DNA of 64,000 nucleotides from an uncultured Clostridia bacterium (GCA_947175485.1 CAMWMZ010000001.1:1-64000), one strand, 5' to 3'; positions 10,672 to 21,103 are shown, counted from the first letter of the stretch. Notes: a model not told the origin generated them from the letters alone. Program-made: numbers and translations.

Positions 10672-12032
10672 TTAAAAAATATAAACTCATTCTGATTTCG
10701 GTTTTTGCGGCGTTGGCGGCGCTATGCCTGGTTGCGGGTTGTAAGCTTTCCACCAGTCTTGACGACGTAGTGCAAAAATATAAGCTCGAATGCAGAGTAA
10801 CTTATTTTCTGAACGACGGATATTTTGAAAACGAATCGAAAATAAAAGAAATGTATTATACCGCCAACAGTCGTCCGTTAAAAATTACTACGGAAACCCT
10901 TGCGAGCAACGGCGGCAGCGGAAGCGCGCAGATAAATCCGGACAGCCGCAGAGGATACAGGCTTTTGGGTTGGTATGAGGTTGAAACCAATTCGGAGGGT
11001 GCGCCGCTTTATACGGACGGTACCGCATATGACGAGGTTGCCGGTCTTGATACAACAAAATCGATTAGCACTAAAGATACTCTTTACGATTTTAATACGG
11101 TTTTGCAGAAAGGCGACCATCATTATGTATGCGCCAAGTGGGAGAAGCTTTCCAGCCTGCAAGTTTATTTGATTTGCGACGGCTTCGATAAAATCGACGT
11201 TGAAGACAATTCCGGCAATATAACAACGTACAATCACGGCGATATGATTAAAGAATATCCTTTGGATTTGAATATATCTTCGCCCGGGTCAGGGGTTTTA
11301 AATGCAAAAGGTTTCAGTTTTGTATCTTTCTATAAAGATTTGGAAGCAACGGAACGTTTTACCGATTGGCCTGTCAGAGTTCCGGAAACAATTCAGGAAA
11401 TAAAGATATATGCAAAATATATCAAGGGTACGTGGGAAATAATCGAAAACTCTTCCGGCATTGCCAAAATGTTCCAAAACGGATTTAATAACTATTATTT
11501 CTTGCCTGAAGTACAAGAAATAGATTGTAGCGATTTGGCACCGGTAACCGCGCTGTCTCTTTTGGAAGGAGAGATAAAAGGGAACGGTTGTACGGTTAAA
11601 AATTTAAAAATATCCGGGACGGTCGGGAACGGAGGAATAGGTTCTGTTTTCGGCTCTATAGGTAACGATGCTAAAATAAGCAATTTGACTTTTGAAAATA
11701 TAAACGTTACTTATACGGTAAACAGGGGTTCTGCCAATATCTATTTTGTTTGTAATTCTTTGGCCGGAGGCGCGACGTTTGATAATTTCAAAATCGGCGG
11801 TACTGTTAACGTTAAATTGCAGCCCGGCTGTGAGCTTGAAAAAGAAAGCGGTGAAAGCCACTGGATATACGGCGGTTTTGAAACCGACTCCGATTGCAAC
11901 GCAAATATAAATATTGCAGACGGAACATGTTATAATGTAATTCGGTTGAGTAACTACCATGCAAATGAAAACAATGAATGGGTTTACGACGAAACTGTTG
12001 AACAAACTTACACATATAAATCAAATCAATAA
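10662..12032 (+). CDS. Lipoprotein with InlB/Flg_new-like repeats and a GLUG-like C-terminal region
   Basis: Lipobox LVAGC. RRGYRLLGWYEVE...DTLYDFNTVLQKGDHHYVCAKWE resembles InlB repeats. C-terminal EGEIKGNGCTVKNLKISGTVGNGGIGSVFGSIGNDAKISNLTFENINV. Overlaps the preceding ORF by 10 nt. Confidence 0.7.
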   Translation: MQMIKKYKLILISVFAALAALCLVAGCKLSTSLDDVVQKYKLECRVTYFLNDGYFENESKIKEMYYTANSRPLKITTETLASNGGSGSAQINPDSRRGYRLLGWYEVETNSEGAPLYTDGTAYDEVAGLDTTKSISTKDTLYDFNTVLQKGDHHYVCAKWEKLSSLQVYLICDGFDKIDVEDNSGNITTYNHGDMIKEYPLDLNISSPGSGVLNAKGFSFVSFYKDLEATERFTDWPVRVPETIQEIKIYAKYIKGTWEIIENSSGIAKMFQNGFNNYYFLPEVQEIDCSDLAPVTALSLLEGEIKGNGCTVKNLKISGTVGNGGIGSVFGSIGNDAKISNLTFENINVTYTVNRGSANIYFVCNSLAGGATFDNFKIGGTVNVKLQPGCELEKESGESHWIYGGFETDSDCNANINIADGTCYNVIRLSNYHANENNEWVYDETVEQTYTYKSNQ

Positions 12033-12054
12033 TAAAACGGAGGACTAATAAAAA

Positions 12055-14655
12055 ATGAAAAAAGCTCTGCGGAAAATATTAATCGGCGCAGTTTGCTGCG
12101 CAACGGTATTACCTATGGCTGTTCCTTTGGCTGCTTGCGGACAAGCAAACGACCCGGAAACGCGTGCGGTTTCTCTTGCATTGGGCGCTGTGGACCAGAA
12201 CTTCAACCCGTTCTTTTATACCCAGCAAAACGACGGCGAAGTTGTAAGTCTTACACAAATTCCTTTGATTACGGCAAACAGAAACGCGGAAGTGGCTTGC
12301 GGTGACAACGAAGCTACCGTTGCGCTTGCATACAAAGAGGTTATGTATGACGTTAACGGAAACGTAACCACGACGGGTGACGAAAACGGAAGAACTGAAT
12401 ATGAATTCGTTATTAAAAACGGAATAAAATTCAGCGACGGCGTTGATTTAACCATTAAGGACGTTTTGTTCAATCTTTATGTTTATCTTGACCCTATGTA
12501 TACAGGTTCGTCTACGATTTATGCGACGAAAATAAAGGGGCTTGCAGCATATCGTGCGCAAAATCCTACTATGGGTGAAGATGAAGACGATAACTTTACC
12601 GGTCAATTTATAGGTCAGGTTAACGCCAGATTCAGCACGCTTTTATCTTATGATACCTCGCCTTATAACAACCCGAAACCCGCAGAAGACTTGTTGCTTG
12701 TTGCGGAAGAGTTTGAGAGTGAATTGAAAAGTGACTGGACGAGTAACGTCGGAACGGTAAAATCTTATGAAGAAAATTACAGATTTACCGAAGATTGGGA
12801 AATTTTCTACTTTAACGAAAATCTTATCGATTATCAGCGTGATGCTAACGGCGTAAGGAAAAAGGACGAAAACAATAAATATCTTACAACCTTGGACGCC
12901 GGTGCAACCAACGACCAAACTCATTTGAGAACAAATATGGAAGCTGCGTTATCGGATGAAAAAATCTCCGCATACGCATCGGCTAATAAATGTTCAAATG
13001 AAGAGGCAAGGGAAGCGTTGATGCAAAAGGAAGCCGTACAAACTTTGTTTGACGAATATCTTCGCGCTGAAAAGAACGAAGACGGCGAGTTCATATCCGC
13101 AGACCGCAGAAGCAACGGTTCTTTATATAAATTACTGACGCAGTGGAATACGGGTTCTTCTGTAAGACAGAGAATTTTGAACAAAATTATGAGCGACGAG
13201 TATTCTTCGTCTTCCGAACTTGCGGTAAAGAGTATTTCCGGTATTACGACTTATAATACTGCAGAAAAACCTTTCAGCGGTGCTACGGCAGGTTCTCCCC
13301 TTAAAAGCGGTGAAAATTACGACGTTTTGAAAATAGTTATAAGCGGCGTAGACCCTGCGGCAAAATGGAATTTCGGATTTACCGTTGCGCCCATGCACTA
13401 TTATTCCAATGAAGAAATGACGAAGATAGCTATGGAAACTCCGTCGAACGCTGATGTTTCCAACAGATTCGGCGTTAAATTTTCAAACGACGAATTCTTT
13501 AATACGGTATTAAAAGCGTCTAATAAAACGGCTAAACCCGTAGGTGCAGGTGCATACAAATCTCTTAACAACCTTATTTATAACAATAAAGAAGCAAATT
13601 ACGAGCGTAACGAATATTTCCACACGGTTGGGGACGGTTTGGAGAATGCTAAAATTAAGTATCTTAAATACAAAACCGTTTCCGACGCGCAGCTTGTAAA
13701 TACGTTGGCGACGAACGGAATAGATTTCGGTATGCCTAACTGTTCTAAAGATAATATTCAGGAGCTTACAGGCAAAAACCATTTGACGCAAATTCCTTTT
13801 GAGGCAAACGGCTTTGGTTACGTTGGAATAAACCCCAAATATGTTCCCGAGCTTGGCGTAAGACGGGCAATTATGAAATCAATGAACGTTAATTCAATAA
13901 CAATGAATTACTACGGCAGTGATTATGCATCAGTAATCTATCGTCCTATTTCTAAAACTTCCTGGGCTTACCCCAAAAATTCAAGCGCGACAGACGAGCA
14001 TTATTCTAAGGTTGCTTATACTACCGACCTTGACGAAATAGACAAGCTTGTACGCTCTTCCGGATACACCAAAAGCGGAGATATTTACGTAAGCAACAGA
14101 ACGGGACAACCGCTTAAGCTTACTTTTACGATTGCGGGCGAATCAACTGACCACCCTGCATATCAGATGTTTTTGGCGGCAGCGCAAAAATTAAACGAAA
14201 TAGGTTTCGATATTACCGTTCAGTATGATATTCAGGCGCTTGCAAAGCTTGCAACCGGTAAGCTTGCAGTATGGGCAGCGGCGTGGTCAACGGGTATAGA
14301 CCCCGATATGTATCAGGTCTATCATAAGGACAGTAAAGCTTCAAGCGTCAAAAACTGGGGCTACGACGTTATATTAAACGATACGCAAAATATTTACGGT
14401 ACCGAAAAATCTATAATTGAAGCTCTTTCAAAAGATATTATAAGTGCGCGTTCAACGAATAACCGTGAAAAGCGTACGGAAATTTATGCAAATGCATATG
14501 ACAAAGTTATGGATTTGGCGGTAGAGCTTCCTACCTATCAAAGAAAGGACATTGCCGTTTATAATAATAATATAATAGACGGAAAAACGCTGAATACGAA
14601 CGCCAACGCAAACGAAGGCGTGCTCAGCAGAATCTGGGAACTCAATTACGTTTAA
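12055..14655 (+). CDS. oppA: Oligopeptide ABC transporter substrate-binding lipoprotein (SBP family 5)
   Basis: Lipobox PLAAC. SBP_bac_5-like pattern (EFVIKNGIKFSDGVDLTIKDVLFNL, GAGAYKS, KMNVNSIT, IGFDITVQYD) and position immediately upstream of oppBCDF homologues. SD ggagg. Confidence 0.88.
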   Translation: MKKALRKILIGAVCCATVLPMAVPLAACGQANDPETRAVSLALGAVDQNFNPFFYTQQNDGEVVSLTQIPLITANRNAEVACGDNEATVALAYKEVMYDVNGNVTTTGDENGRTEYEFVIKNGIKFSDGVDLTIKDVLFNLYVYLDPMYTGSSTIYATKIKGLAAYRAQNPTMGEDEDDNFTGQFIGQVNARFSTLLSYDTSPYNNPKPAEDLLLVAEEFESELKSDWTSNVGTVKSYEENYRFTEDWEIFYFNENLIDYQRDANGVRKKDENNKYLTTLDAGATNDQTHLRTNMEAALSDEKISAYASANKCSNEEAREALMQKEAVQTLFDEYLRAEKNEDGEFISADRRSNGSLYKLLTQWNTGSSVRQRILNKIMSDEYSSSSELAVKSISGITTYNTAEKPFSGATAGSPLKSGENYDVLKIVISGVDPAAKWNFGFTVAPMHYYSNEEMTKIAMETPSNADVSNRFGVKFSNDEFFNTVLKASNKTAKPVGAGAYKSLNNLIYNNKEANYERNEYFHTVGDGLENAKIKYLKYKTVSDAQLVNTLATNGIDFGMPNCSKDNIQELTGKNHLTQIPFEANGFGYVGINPKYVPELGVRRAIMKSMNVNSITMNYYGSDYASVIYRPISKTSWAYPKNSSATDEHYSKVAYTTDLDEIDKLVRSSGYTKSGDIYVSNRTGQPLKLTFTIAGESTDHPAYQMFLAAAQKLNEIGFDITVQYDIQALAKLATGKLAVWAAAWSTGIDPDMYQVYHKDSKASSVKNWGYDVILNDTQNIYGTEKSIIEALSKDIISARSTNNREKRTEIYANAYDKVMDLAVELPTYQRKDIAVYNNNIIDGKTLNTNANANEGVLSRIWELNYV

Positions 14656-14681
14656 TAAAATTTCGGAGCAACTTATACAAA

Positions 14682-15683
14682 ATGTTCAAATATGTAGTAA
14701 AAAGACTGTTGCTTGCGTTGTTTATACTTGTTGGCGTTTCGCTTATTCTTTATACGATTATTAGAATAATGCCGGTTAACGTAATTGTTAACAAGTATAA
14801 CTCGACGCATCAGGGCAGCACATACGACGAGGCAGAGCTGCAAGCTATACTCGACAGGTACAATCTTGGTGATAATTCGTTCTGGGGAATAATTTACGGT
14901 TGGTGGAAGTGGATTTCCGCTTTCGCCACCGGAGACCTCGGCGTGAGCCTTGTATCCGAAGGAAGAAACGTAAGCGAGCTTATATTCGAGAATATGGGCG
15001 TATCGTTTGCCGTATCTCTTATCGCGCTTGTTTTAGAGCTTATTATCGCAATACCTCTTGGTATAAAGTGCGCATGCAATCAATACGGTAAGCTCGATTA
15101 TACGGTGACGGTGTTGACGATGATAGGTATTTCGTTCCCGTCGTTCTTCTTTGCCAGTATAATAATTAAAATCTTTGCGGTAGATCTCGGTTGGTTTGAT
15201 ACGCAGGGTTTGCATTCGGGATATTTGTCGCCGGCTAACAGCGGTTGGGAATGGTTTATAGATACAGCCTGGCACCTTGTTTTGCCCATTTTCGTTCTGA
15301 CAATTCTTTCAATCGGTTCGATGATGCGTTATACCAGAACGAATACTCTTGAAGTGCTTAACGCCGATTACATAAGAACGGCACGCGCAAAGGGGCTTTC
15401 TGAAAATAAGGTTGTTTATAAGCATGTATTCAGAAATACGCTTATTCCTCTTGTTACTACGCTTGCGGGAGTTTTGCCCGGGCTTTTCGGCGGTTCGATG
15501 ATTGTTGAACAAATATTTGCTTTGCCCGGCATAGGAAATCTCGCATACGATTTAACACGGCAAGGCGATATACCTTTTATAATGGGCTATGATATGTTTA
15601 TAGCAGTGCTCACGGTTATCGGTATATTGTTGACAGACATTATGTACGCGATTGTCGACCCGCGCGTAAAACTCGGAAAGTAG
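14682..15683 (+). CDS. oppB: Oligopeptide ABC transporter permease
   Basis: OppB-type permease: RIMPVN..., YIRTARAKGLSENKVVYKHVFRNTLIPLVTTL, GGSMIVEQIFALPGIGNLAYD. Confidence 0.93.
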   Translation: MFKYVVKRLLLALFILVGVSLILYTIIRIMPVNVIVNKYNSTHQGSTYDEAELQAILDRYNLGDNSFWGIIYGWWKWISAFATGDLGVSLVSEGRNVSELIFENMGVSFAVSLIALVLELIIAIPLGIKCACNQYGKLDYTVTVLTMIGISFPSFFFASIIIKIFAVDLGWFDTQGLHSGYLSPANSGWEWFIDTAWHLVLPIFVLTILSIGSMMRYTRTNTLEVLNADYIRTARAKGLSENKVVYKHVFRNTLIPLVTTLAGVLPGLFGGSMIVEQIFALPGIGNLAYDLTRQGDIPFIMGYDMFIAVLTVIGILLTDIMYAIVDPRVKLGK

Positions 15684-15693
15684 GGAGGAGATT

Positions 15694-16773
15694 ATGGAAG
15701 ACAATAAAAATAACCTCATTCCCGAAAGCGGGGAAGAGATTGTTGAAACACAGACCGACGTCAAGTTTGACGACCTTCATGGTGAAAATCTCAGCGACAG
15801 AGTTAAAACGTTATCGCCTACAAGGACGATTTTAAAACGGTTTTTCCGTTCAAAGCTTTCGGTAATCGGGCTTGTAACGATTATTTTGTTGTTTTTGATT
15901 GCTTTTATCGGACCTTTGTTTTCTCCCTGGGGAGAAACGGAAGTTGACTATTCGGGAAAAGTGATAGTAAACTATGAAGAAACAAGATATCTGGACGAGC
16001 AGGGCAACCTTGTTACAGGCTTTGAAATTACCGTTGAAAAGAACGACGTAAACAGCCGTGCCGATTGTTCCGCACAGCATTGGCTCGGAACGGACAACAA
16101 CGGTTACGATATTTTAACAAGGCTTATGTACGGCGGACGAGTTTCGCTTACGTTAGGCTTTCTTGTAGTATTGCTGGAAACGCTTATAGGCGTAATATTG
16201 GGCGGGCTTGCCGGATATTTCGGCGGTAAAATCGATATGGTTATAATGCGTATTACAGATATTTTGTATTGTATTCCGCAGTTGCCGTTAATGTTGATAT
16301 TTTCAGCGATATTTGCAGAGCTTGGTATGGTTTCGGTAGTCCGCCTGTATTACATGATGGGTATCCTGACTTTAATAGGTTGGGCGGGCATTGCAAGACT
16401 TGTGCGCGGACAAATACTTTCTTTGCGCGAGCAGGATTTTATGCTTGCGGCGAAATGCTCGGGGCTTTCTGTTAAAAGAAAGATTTTCAAGCATCTTATT
16501 CCAAACGTTTTGCCCCAGTTAATAGTTTCCATGACGCTTGGGCTCGGCAGTATAATCCTTACCGAGGCTACCCTTGGATTCTTAGGAATAGGCGCTCCGC
16601 CTGAAGCGGCAACATGGGGCGCAATGATAAGTACAGCCATGGATACAACTTATCTTAACAATTTCCCCAATTTCTGGGTACCGCCCGGAGTTTGTATCAC
16701 ACTAGCAATATTGGCGTTTAACTTTGTGGGGGACGGTCTGAGGGATGCGTTTGACCCTAAAATGAAGAGGTAA
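15694..16773 (+). CDS. oppC: Oligopeptide ABC transporter permease
   Basis: OppC-type: HWLGTDNNGYDILTRLMYGGRVSL, EQDFMLAAKCSGLSVKRKIFKHLIPNVLPQLIV, EATLGFLGIGAPPEAATWGAM. Confidence 0.93.
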   Translation: MEDNKNNLIPESGEEIVETQTDVKFDDLHGENLSDRVKTLSPTRTILKRFFRSKLSVIGLVTIILLFLIAFIGPLFSPWGETEVDYSGKVIVNYEETRYLDEQGNLVTGFEITVEKNDVNSRADCSAQHWLGTDNNGYDILTRLMYGGRVSLTLGFLVVLLETLIGVILGGLAGYFGGKIDMVIMRITDILYCIPQLPLMLIFSAIFAELGMVSVVRLYYMMGILTLIGWAGIARLVRGQILSLREQDFMLAAKCSGLSVKRKIFKHLIPNVLPQLIVSMTLGLGSIILTEATLGFLGIGAPPEAATWGAMISTAMDTTYLNNFPNFWVPPGVCITLAILAFNFVGDGLRDAFDPKMKR

Positions 16774-16775
16774 CT

Positions 16776-18128
16776 ATGTCCGAAATTAAAAACGAGAAAA
16801 AATCACATTACATTTCGGGCGCGGAAAGCCGCCGCATTGCTAAGGAAAACGCGAAAGCTACGCGCTATTATGAAAAGCAGAAGAAAAGAAAGGTAAAAGA
16901 AGAAGAATTTATTACGGAAATGAAGGATTCGAGGAACATTATCGAATTCGACGATTTGCATACCTATTTCTTTACTGATGCGGGAGTTGTTAAAGCTGTT
17001 GACGGTGTAACGTTTTCAATACCCGAAGGCGCTACAGTGGGCGTCGTCGGTGAAAGCGGTTGCGGTAAATCCGTAACTTCGCTTTCAACCATGCAACTTG
17101 TTCAAGGACCTAGCGGACAAATTGTCAGCGGGTCTATAAGGTTTAAATCCAATACCTTTGACCGTGATGAAAAGGGAAGAAAAATCCCGGTTTATGAAAC
17201 GGAAAAAGATGAAAACGGTGAAGAAAAGCCGGTTTTGGACAAAAAAGGTAAACCTATAATAAAAAAGGACAGCCTTGGCGGCAATATGTACAGGCGGTCT
17301 GAAAAGGTTGTGGATATAGCAAAAATGCCTACGGAGGCAATGCGCAGTATAAGGGGAAGGGAAATTGCGATGATTTTCCAGGAACCTATGACGTCGCTTA
17401 ATCCCGTATTTACTATCGGCAATCAGCTTGACGAGGTTGCGCTTTTGCATATAGAGGGGATTTCCAAGCAAAAAGCGAAAGAAAGAAGTTTGGAGATGCT
17501 TAACCTTGTAGGAATGGCTGATCCGGAAAGCATTTATAAAAAATATCCGCATGAATTATCCGGCGGTATGCGTCAAAGAGTTATGATTGCTATGGCTCTT
17601 TTGTGTAATCCCCGCCTTATTATCGCCGACGAGCCTACGACTGCTCTTGACGTGACTATACAAGCCCAGATTTTGGACTTGCTGCGCAATATCAAACAGA
17701 AAATCAACGGCAGTATTATGCTTATTACGCACGACTTGGGCGTTGTAGCGGAAATGGCGGATTTCGTCGTTGTTATGTATGCGGGCAGAATAATTGAGAT
17801 GGGCACTGCGGAAGATATTTTTGACAGACCTATGCACCCTTACACGATTGGTTTACAAAAAAGCAAGCCCACCGTTGACGGAAATGTGGATTCATTATAT
17901 TGTATTCCCGGTTTTGTTCCTAATCCGGTGGATATGCCTAATTATTGTTATTTCCGTGACAGATGCGACAAGTGCCTTGAAAAGTGCGCGGGCGATTATC
18001 CGCAATTGGTAAAAGTTACCGATACGCACAGCGTTTCTTGTTATTTGTATCACGATATTCAAAGTAAAAAAGAAGAGAAGGAGGTTTTAAATGTCGGAAA
18101 ACGCACAAAACGTTCAAGTCAGTCCTGA
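16776..18128 (+). CDS. oppD: Oligopeptide ABC transporter ATP-binding protein, with charged insertion after Walker A
   Basis: Walker A GESGCGKS, signature LSGGMRQRV, Walker B LIIADEPTTALD, and the OppD/DppD C-terminal Cys-containing oligopeptide domain. Confidence 0.93.
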   Translation: MSEIKNEKKSHYISGAESRRIAKENAKATRYYEKQKKRKVKEEEFITEMKDSRNIIEFDDLHTYFFTDAGVVKAVDGVTFSIPEGATVGVVGESGCGKSVTSLSTMQLVQGPSGQIVSGSIRFKSNTFDRDEKGRKIPVYETEKDENGEEKPVLDKKGKPIIKKDSLGGNMYRRSEKVVDIAKMPTEAMRSIRGREIAMIFQEPMTSLNPVFTIGNQLDEVALLHIEGISKQKAKERSLEMLNLVGMADPESIYKKYPHELSGGMRQRVMIAMALLCNPRLIIADEPTTALDVTIQAQILDLLRNIKQKINGSIMLITHDLGVVAEMADFVVVMYAGRIIEMGTAEDIFDRPMHPYTIGLQKSKPTVDGNVDSLYCIPGFVPNPVDMPNYCYFRDRCDKCLEKCAGDYPQLVKVTDTHSVSCYLYHDIQSKKEEKEVLNVGKRTKRSSQS

Positions 18129-19272
18129 CGAAGTAAAGCAATACGATGAACCCCTTCTCAGAGTAAAGGATTTAAAGCAGTATTTTACGGTAGATACAAA
18201 TCTTTTCGGCAAGCCGACTAAGTTTCTGCATGCGGTAGACGGCGTTTCATTTTCCTTGGAAAAGGGAAAAACGTTGGGTATCGTAGGAGAAAGCGGTTGC
18301 GGAAAAACCACGATGGGCAGAACTATTTTGCGCCTTTACGACGTTACCGGCGGTGAAATCTGGTTCAAAGGACAAGAGGTTTCTAAAATAAAGAACAGCG
18401 AGTTCAACAAGCTTCGTCCGAATATGCAAATGATATTTCAGGACCCTTATGCAAGCCTTTCGCCTCGTCTTACGGTAGGTGAAATTATCGGCGAAGCTGT
18501 GCGCGAACATGGAATAGTGCCCAAAGAGGAGCATCAGGATTATATTTTAAGCGTAATGAAAATGTGCGGGCTGCAACCGCATTATTATGAAAGGTATCCG
18601 CACGAATTTTCGGGCGGACAACGTCAAAGAATATGTATTGCGCGTGCGCTTGCGCTTAAACCTGAACTCGTTGTTTGCGACGAGCCCGTTTCAGCGCTTG
18701 ATGTTTCGATACAGGCGCAAATAATTAATATGTTGAAAGAGCTGCAAAAATCGCTCAATTTAACGTATATTTTCATATCTCACGATTTGTCGGTTGTAAA
18801 ACATATATCCGATTACGTCGGCGTTATGTATCTTGGGACTATGGTCGAATACGGATCAAAGGAAAATATTTTTGAAAATACTTTGCATCCTTATACAAAG
18901 GCGCTGTTTTCTGCCGTTCCCGTGCCTAATCCGCATGTGAAGATGAACAGGATATTGCTTAAAGGAGATATTCCTTCGCCGGTAAATCCGCCCAAGGGCT
19001 GTAAGTTTCATACACGCTGTGAACACTGTATGGATATTTGCACAATGGTTCCGCCTGCTTATAAAGAGGTGGAAAACGGGCATTACTGTGCTTGTCACCT
19101 TTATAATTCTCCTCAAGAAAACGCCGAGTGTGAACAAGAACTTAAAAAGTTAAAAGAGCTTGAGAGGATAACGGCGCTTGCCAAGGGATATATGAAAGTT
19201 ATAAAAATGAAAAAGTCCGATAATCAAACCGGCGGACAAGAAAAGGAAACCGATGTCGAAGAAAAGGCGTGA
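18091..19272 (+). CDS. oppF: Oligopeptide ABC transporter ATP-binding protein
   Basis: Walker A GESGCGKTT, signature FSGGQRQRI, Walker B LVVCDEPVSALD. Start overlaps the oppD 3' end; SD aaggagg. Confidence 0.93.
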   Translation: MSENAQNVQVSPDEVKQYDEPLLRVKDLKQYFTVDTNLFGKPTKFLHAVDGVSFSLEKGKTLGIVGESGCGKTTMGRTILRLYDVTGGEIWFKGQEVSKIKNSEFNKLRPNMQMIFQDPYASLSPRLTVGEIIGEAVREHGIVPKEEHQDYILSVMKMCGLQPHYYERYPHEFSGGQRQRICIARALALKPELVVCDEPVSALDVSIQAQIINMLKELQKSLNLTYIFISHDLSVVKHISDYVGVMYLGTMVEYGSKENIFENTLHPYTKALFSAVPVPNPHVKMNRILLKGDIPSPVNPPKGCKFHTRCEHCMDICTMVPPAYKEVENGHYCACHLYNSPQENAECEQELKKLKELERITALAKGYMKVIKMKKSDNQTGGQEKETDVEEKA

Positions 19273-19504
19273 CGACGACCTTGACACCACTACAACCTTT
19301 GCCGATATGAATATTGAAGGGTTTCGGTGGTATGATCCGATTTTAAAAAAAGAGGGTAAGCGTCGTAAAGAGAAGCTTAATATAAACAGAAAAGAGTATT
19401 GGGCTATGGTCAAAGGAATGATTTTGGCAATAGGTCCGTATATTTTGGGCGCAATACTTGTTTTTAGTTTGGTATTTCTCGGCGCATATTTTTGGCTCAA
19501 ATAA
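19253..19504 (+). CDS. Small membrane protein of unknown function, last gene of the opp operon
   Basis: 83 aa, charged N-terminus followed by one or two hydrophobic stretches (MILAIGPYILGAILVFSLVFLGAYFWLK). Overlaps the oppF stop by 20 nt and ends directly before the terminator. Confidence 0.65.
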   Translation: MSKKRRDDDLDTTTTFADMNIEGFRWYDPILKKEGKRRKEKLNINRKEYWAMVKGMILAIGPYILGAILVFSLVFLGAYFWLK

Positions 19505-19507
19505 AAT

Positions 19508-19541
19508 AAAAAGCCTTTCGCAACTGCGAAAGGCTTTTTTA
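19508..19541. terminator. Bidirectional intrinsic terminator (opp operon / pyk)
   Basis: aaaaagcctttcgca-act-tgcgaaaggcttttttat; sits between convergent genes. Confidence 0.9.
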
Positions 19542-19548
19542 TACGATA

Positions 19549-20988
19549 TTAAATGGATACGTTTGTTTCCGTTATTGTTTCAACGTTTATAAGATTGGAA
19601 TTACCGCTCTTTCCGTTCGGCGTTCCTCCCGTGAGAACAATTGTATCTCCTTTTTCAACTAATCCGGTTCTTATAGCCGCGCGTTTTGCATAGTGGAAGA
19701 GAACGTCAACCGAATAAAATTCTTCGCTCATTACGGGAATAACGCCCCAGCTCAATGCAAGTTTTCTGTAAGCACGTTCATCCGTTGTCATTCCTATAAT
19801 GTCAATCATAGGACGGAACCTGGAAACCGTACGTGCCGTGCCGCCTGTTCTGGTGCATACTACTATAACTTTAGCTCCTATGTCCTGTGCCAAAGTGCAT
19901 GCGGAATGGGCGAGAGCCTCGGAAAGTCTGGTAATTTTATAATCACTTTCTTTAATATGTGCAATATAGGAAGTGTTTGCTTCAGCCTGCCTTGCTATTT
20001 TAGCCATTGCTTTTACGGCTTCCACGGGGTAAGCGCCCGCCGCAGTTTCGCCGGAGAGCATAATTGCCGATGAGCCGTCGTATACCGCGTTTGCCACGTC
20101 TGAAATTTCCGCACGCGTGGGGCGGGGTTGTTTAATCATAGATTCAAGCATTTCAGTAGCCGTTATGCTTCTTTTACCGACAATACGGCAAGCTTTTATA
20201 ATAGACTTTTGTATGCTGGGTAATTCTTCAAAAGGAACTTCGACACCCAAATCTCCGCGCGCAACCATTACTCCGTCGCACACTTTTAAAATTTCGGGAA
20301 GGTTATTTACGCCTGCACGGCTTTCAATTTTTGCAATAATTTCAATTTCTCCGTCAGGAGAGCCGCATTTCCTTAGCCAGTTTCTTATATCAACAACATC
20401 CTGAGCTTTGGAAACAAAAGACGCGGCGATAAAGTCAACTCCTTGCTCGACGCCGAATTTCAAATCGGCTTTGTCTTGTTCTGAGAGGTAGACCATATCC
20501 AATTCTTTATCAGGGAAAAACATGGATTTTCTGTTTGAAAGCTCGCCGCCGACAATCGTTTTGCATATGACGTTGGGGCTTTCAACTTTTGTAACTTCAA
20601 AAATCATCAGCCCGTTATTTAAAAGAATTCTATCGCCGGGGCGCATTTGCTCGCATATGCCTTTAAACGAAACGGAAACACGTGATTTATCGCCTATTAT
20701 TTCTTCTGTTGTAAAAGTAAAGGTATCTCCGTCTTTAAGCTTGATTTTACCTTCTTTGAAGGTTTTAATACGAAATTCGGGACCTTTTGTATCAAGCATA
20801 ATGGGTAAAGGAACTTTCTTTTTGTTCCTCAGGTTTTTAATCATTGCGATTTTCGCCGCATGCTCATCATGCGTACCGTGAGAAAAGTTCAACCTTGCAA
20901 CGTTCATTCCTGCGTCGATTAATTCCGATAAAACCTTTTCGCTATCGCTTGCGGGGCCTAATGTGCAAATAATTTTAGTCTTTTTCAT
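19549..20988 (-). CDS. pyk: Pyruvate kinase
   Basis: MKKTKIICTLGPASDSEKVLSELIDAGMNVARLNFSHG; IAKIESRAGVNNL; VMVARGDLGVEVP; RPTRAEISDVANAVYDGSSAIMLSGETAAG. Confidence 0.97.
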   Translation of the reverse strand: MKKTKIICTLGPASDSEKVLSELIDAGMNVARLNFSHGTHDEHAAKIAMIKNLRNKKKVPLPIMLDTKGPEFRIKTFKEGKIKLKDGDTFTFTTEEIIGDKSRVSVSFKGICEQMRPGDRILLNNGLMIFEVTKVESPNVICKTIVGGELSNRKSMFFPDKELDMVYLSEQDKADLKFGVEQGVDFIAASFVSKAQDVVDIRNWLRKCGSPDGEIEIIAKIESRAGVNNLPEILKVCDGVMVARGDLGVEVPFEELPSIQKSIIKACRIVGKRSITATEMLESMIKQPRPTRAEISDVANAVYDGSSAIMLSGETAAGAYPVEAVKAMAKIARQAEANTSYIAHIKESDYKITRLSEALAHSACTLAQDIGAKVIVVCTRTGGTARTVSRFRPMIDIIGMTTDERAYRKLALSWGVIPVMSEEFYSVDVLFHYAKRAAIRTGLVEKGDTIVLTGGTPNGKSGNSNLINVETITETNVSI

Positions 20989-21103
20989 TTTATAAACCTC
21001 GAATTTATCTAACTATGCTATTTTAAAATAATTTACGAAAAAAATCAACTTTTAGTTTAAAATAGTTGCCCATATAATATGAAAATGTTAAAATGACGGT
21101 AAT

